In this document: positions 61,798 through 64,000 of the stretch, one piece after another
How the letters are laid out: every line of letters begins with the position of its first letter
How positions within the stretch are numbered: the first letter of the stretch is position 1
Assembly (NCBI GenBank): GCA_020558355.1
Contig: JAJCKG010000002.1
Span: 300,143-364,142 of the forward strand
Length of the DNA stretch: 64,000 nucleotides
Direction: 5' to 3'
Source: a bacterium 210820-DFI.6.37
GTDB taxonomy: Bacteria; Bacillota; Clostridia; Peptostreptococcales; Anaerovoracaceae
Notes under the pieces: model-generated
Database searches by the model: none
What the model saw: only the letters and a program-made list of their open reading frames with translations
Told to the model about the DNA's origin: nothing
Translations under genes and position numbers: made by a program

Positions 61798-64000
61798 ATG
61801 AAACTAAAAAAACGGACACTTTGTCTGGCTATCGTATTGACTATGGTAGCAACTTTGTTTGTGCCGATTTCAGCTTCCGCGGAAACTGTGCAGTGGCAGG
61901 TTCCAACAGAGCCAATGGCTGTAGATCCTGAGATTGCCACAGTAGCGGGCCATGCGGCCAATACAACCACCGTTCATTATCTGGGCGCGAACCTGGTGAC
62001 CGCAAGAAGCAATAACGCTACATCATCGGAATATCCGCAGAGCGTAGAGTATATTGCGTCAGAGTTCGGAATATACGGCTCCAATCTTACAGGCGCTCCG
62101 GATCCATATATGTGGAACCATCTGTACAACCTGCAGGCTGCAGAGGGAGAGAAAGTAACAGATGTGATCAAGCCGGTAAGCGCCAATCCTATGGGCGCGG
62201 ACTTAAACCCGGTTTCCGGATATGAGAGTCTTACCAAGTCCGGAAAAGATCAGGTCCCTCATTCCATCGGAATGAAAGCGGATATCTTACTTGGAATCAG
62301 CGGTAGCAATGGAAAGACGTATGATGATTATATTGCACTGATGCCAGATGACTATGACCCGATCCAGGTAGCGTACAAAGCGAATAATCTGGGGGACTTT
62401 ATTGATGATATGTACAATTTGTCCGCGGCTATTGAGCAGTCCGGTAAAAAAGGTCGTTATGGAGACACTGGCGAAATTGCCAGAAACTATGAGGCGTATA
62501 CAAAAGGCCTGCAGCTTTATGTAAAGTCTCAGCTCGAGGCTGGAAAAGCGGAAAAAAAGACGGTCGCTTTAGTGAACTCTACCCCTCTGGAGAATGGCAA
62601 ATACGCGCTGTATAACAGCACCATGTCCAGCGGAACTGCCGCTTCCTGCAGAGCAGCAGAGTACACAGAAAATACCACTACCAACTTGATCGATGAATTA
62701 AACATCGAAAATTCAGGTACAGAATCTGAAAAACAGTATCTGGTCACTGCGGAAGACTTAGTGAAGGCAGATGTCATTTTCACTACAGTACAGGGAAACA
62801 AGACAACAAGAGAAACCTTTATCCAGAATCTTAAGGAGGCGGGGATAGATGAAGACGATCTTCCTCCGATCTATTCCACTGACCCGGCGGGAATTTTCGG
62901 TATTCAGATGAACTCTGTAGAGAATTTTGCGGGAGTTGGCCTGTATCAGGGATTTGTTTATCCGGAAATCATTAACCCGGTATATGCTTATACTTATATC
63001 GTTGAAAACTTCTATCACGTTACAGATCCGACCAACTACAAGAATGTAGCGCAGACGCTTCTTGCCAACGCTTCTCTTCCAGAAGGATACACTGCGGATA
63101 TGACTGGATATACGACAGAACAAATTGATGGTTATATTGCCCAGGGGCTGGCTTATTATTATGAAAATGAAGACGCGCTGAAGGGGACAACACTGGAGCT
63201 GACAGAAAATATTACAGAAAACGATCTTTCTGTTGCTACTGTAACTCTGGAAAAGACTTCCTATGATTATACGGGCAGCGCAATTGAACCGTCTGTTACA
63301 GTTAAATATGGCGATAGCACTCTGACGGAAGGTACTGATTATACCGTATCTTATGAAAAGAATACAGACGCGGGGAACGCATCTGTCGTGATCACAGGAA
63401 AAGGCGATTATAGCGGAACAAAGACGGCCATCTTTACAATTAAGGGAACGTCCATTGCAAATGTAAAAGTAAGTGATGTAGACGCGCAGAACTATACAGG
63501 AGAGGCAATTAAGCCAACTGTTACAGTAACAGATGGAAACAACACGTTAACGGAAGGTAAGGATTATACTGTATCTTATCAGAACAATACAAACGCTGGG
63601 ACTGGAATCATTCTGATTACAGGTATCGGCGGCTACTCTGGTACAAAAAAAGTTACCTTTACAATCAATAAGAAAGATGCTTCCGGCTTTGCGGTAAGCG
63701 CCATCGCGGCTCAGACTTACACTGGAAAAGCCTTTACACCGGCTGTAACCGTAAAAGACGGGGAAACAACACTGGTTAAGGATACCGATTACACAGTAAG
63801 CTATAAGAACAACACAAACGCTGGAACAGCGACCGTTACCGTTACAGGAACAGGCAACTATACAGGAACAAAGAAAGCAACCTTTACCATCAAGGCCAAG
63901 GCTGTTTCCGGTCTGAAAGTAAGCGCCGTAGCCAACAAGGCGTATACTGGAAAGGCGCTCAAGCCGGCTGTTACAGTAAAGAATGGAACAACAACACTGA
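61798..64000 (+). CDS. Secreted binding-protein-like domain with 225-base YTG repeats, 3' end beyond window
   Basis: 734 codons are visible, with no stop before the window end. The start ATG at 61798 follows AAGGAGG (61786-61792). The signal peptide is cut after SASA near residue 28. Residues about 30-465 look like a class III substrate-binding fold (KADILLGISGSNGKTYDDYI, LGDFIDDMYNLSAAIEQSGKKG, VGLYQGFVYPEIINP) and end like the lipoprotein at 48624. Then come YTG beta repeats with Tyr codons at 63268, 63493, 63718 and 63943, exactly 225 bases apart. The fourth copy is cut by the window edge. No lipobox. Probably a wall-exposed ligand-capture protein of the same system. Confidence 0.8.
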   Translation, partial: MKLKKRTLCLAIVLTMVATLFVPISASAETVQWQVPTEPMAVDPEIATVAGHAANTTTVHYLGANLVTARSNNATSSEYPQSVEYIASEFGIYGSNLTGAPDPYMWNHLYNLQAAEGEKVTDVIKPVSANPMGADLNPVSGYESLTKSGKDQVPHSIGMKADILLGISGSNGKTYDDYIALMPDDYDPIQVAYKANNLGDFIDDMYNLSAAIEQSGKKGRYGDTGEIARNYEAYTKGLQLYVKSQLEAGKAEKKTVALVNSTPLENGKYALYNSTMSSGTAASCRAAEYTENTTTNLIDELNIENSGTESEKQYLVTAEDLVKADVIFTTVQGNKTTRETFIQNLKEAGIDEDDLPPIYSTDPAGIFGIQMNSVENFAGVGLYQGFVYPEIINPVYAYTYIVENFYHVTDPTNYKNVAQTLLANASLPEGYTADMTGYTTEQIDGYIAQGLAYYYENEDALKGTTLELTENITENDLSVATVTLEKTSYDYTGSAIEPSVTVKYGDSTLTEGTDYTVSYEKNTDAGNASVVITGKGDYSGTKTAIFTIKGTSIANVKVSDVDAQNYTGEAIKPTVTVTDGNNTLTEGKDYTVSYQNNTNAGTGIILITGIGGYSGTKKVTFTINKKDASGFAVSAIAAQTYTGKAFTPAVTVKDGETTLVKDTDYTVSYKNNTNAGTATVTVTGTGNYTGTKKATFTIKAKAVSGLKVSAVANKAYTGKALKPAVTVKNGTTTL
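63211..64000 (+). repeat. Tandem 225-base (75-residue) coding repeats
   Basis: Four units, the last cut off, with anchor codons exactly 225 bases apart. Each has the pattern YTG-x-A-x-x-P...TEG-DYTVSY...NAG...ITG-x-G-x-Y-x-GTK. Two units in the protein at 50341 have the same 225-base spacing (54292, 54517). Uniform length suggests recent duplication and possible copy-number change. Confidence 0.85.

Noticed and set aside
63211..64000. CRISPR array or satellite DNA from the regular 225-base period
   Set aside because: The period is a coding repeat in one open frame; units are too long and have no spacers.

Overview
The window looks like chromosomal DNA of a mid-GC, Gram-positive, strictly anaerobic clostridium, probably of the Anaerovoracaceae / Family XIII type; the family-level guess is inference only. 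The reasons are a PolC-type replicase, the clostridial order rimP-nusA-ylxR-ylxQ-infB-rbfA-nrnA-truB-ribF-rpsO-pnp, the order pyrH-frr-uppS-cdsA-dxr-rseP-ispG-polC, acyl-CoA fermentation enzymes, a Mop-type molybdenum aldehyde oxidoreductase, MEP-pathway isoprenoid genes, and no outer-membrane genes. I see no rRNA, tRNA, CRISPR array, insertion sequence or prophage.

Layout. 1-5740: a catabolic operon (class I CoA-transferase cut by the window edge, crotonase, metallo-beta-lactamase-fold protein, aldehyde oxidoreductase). 5741-6244: non-coding, with two strong inverted repeats. 6245-8866: small redox and C1 genes (ABM monooxygenase, Fe-S flavoprotein, 5-formyl-THF cyclo-ligase) and 3-hydroxybutyryl-CoA dehydrogenase. 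8997-13201: an XpaC/TelA pair and a CBS-domain Mn-pyrophosphatase. 13341-24079: the UMP kinase, ribosome recycling, lipid, isoprenoid and replication block, ending in a PolC with no visible proofreading exonuclease insert. 24115-25482: an XRE regulator and a divergent ECF-like sigma factor. 25846-37791: the translation and RNA-metabolism superoperon, with a two-domain class II aldolase inserted before rpsO. 38141-44243: an AbrB-type regulator, a secreted CHAP/SH3b cell-wall enzyme, a YgiQ radical-SAM protein, an orphan beta-class DNA methyltransferase and a YitT membrane protein. 44300-46922 (minus strand): a DUF4342 protein, response regulator and histidine kinase. 47096-48262: a HutD-like domain fused to a membrane domain.

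The most unusual part is 48344-64000. Two promoters carry the same 19-bp element at identical spacing. The first makes a predicted 50-nt terminated RNA. The second leads into an operon of at least 15 kb: a wall-spanning class III substrate-binding lipoprotein, a 1547-residue beta-helix surface protein, two FecCD permeases and their ATPase, a MoxR-DUF58-TgpA-like membrane module whose transglutaminase core is replaced by a charged linker, and a second secreted binding-protein-like domain carrying exact 225-nt repeats that runs off the window. I read this as a candidate surface-capture and import system, perhaps for heme, corrinoid or siderophore, with its own membrane AAA module. The substrate and the role of the MoxR module are inference.
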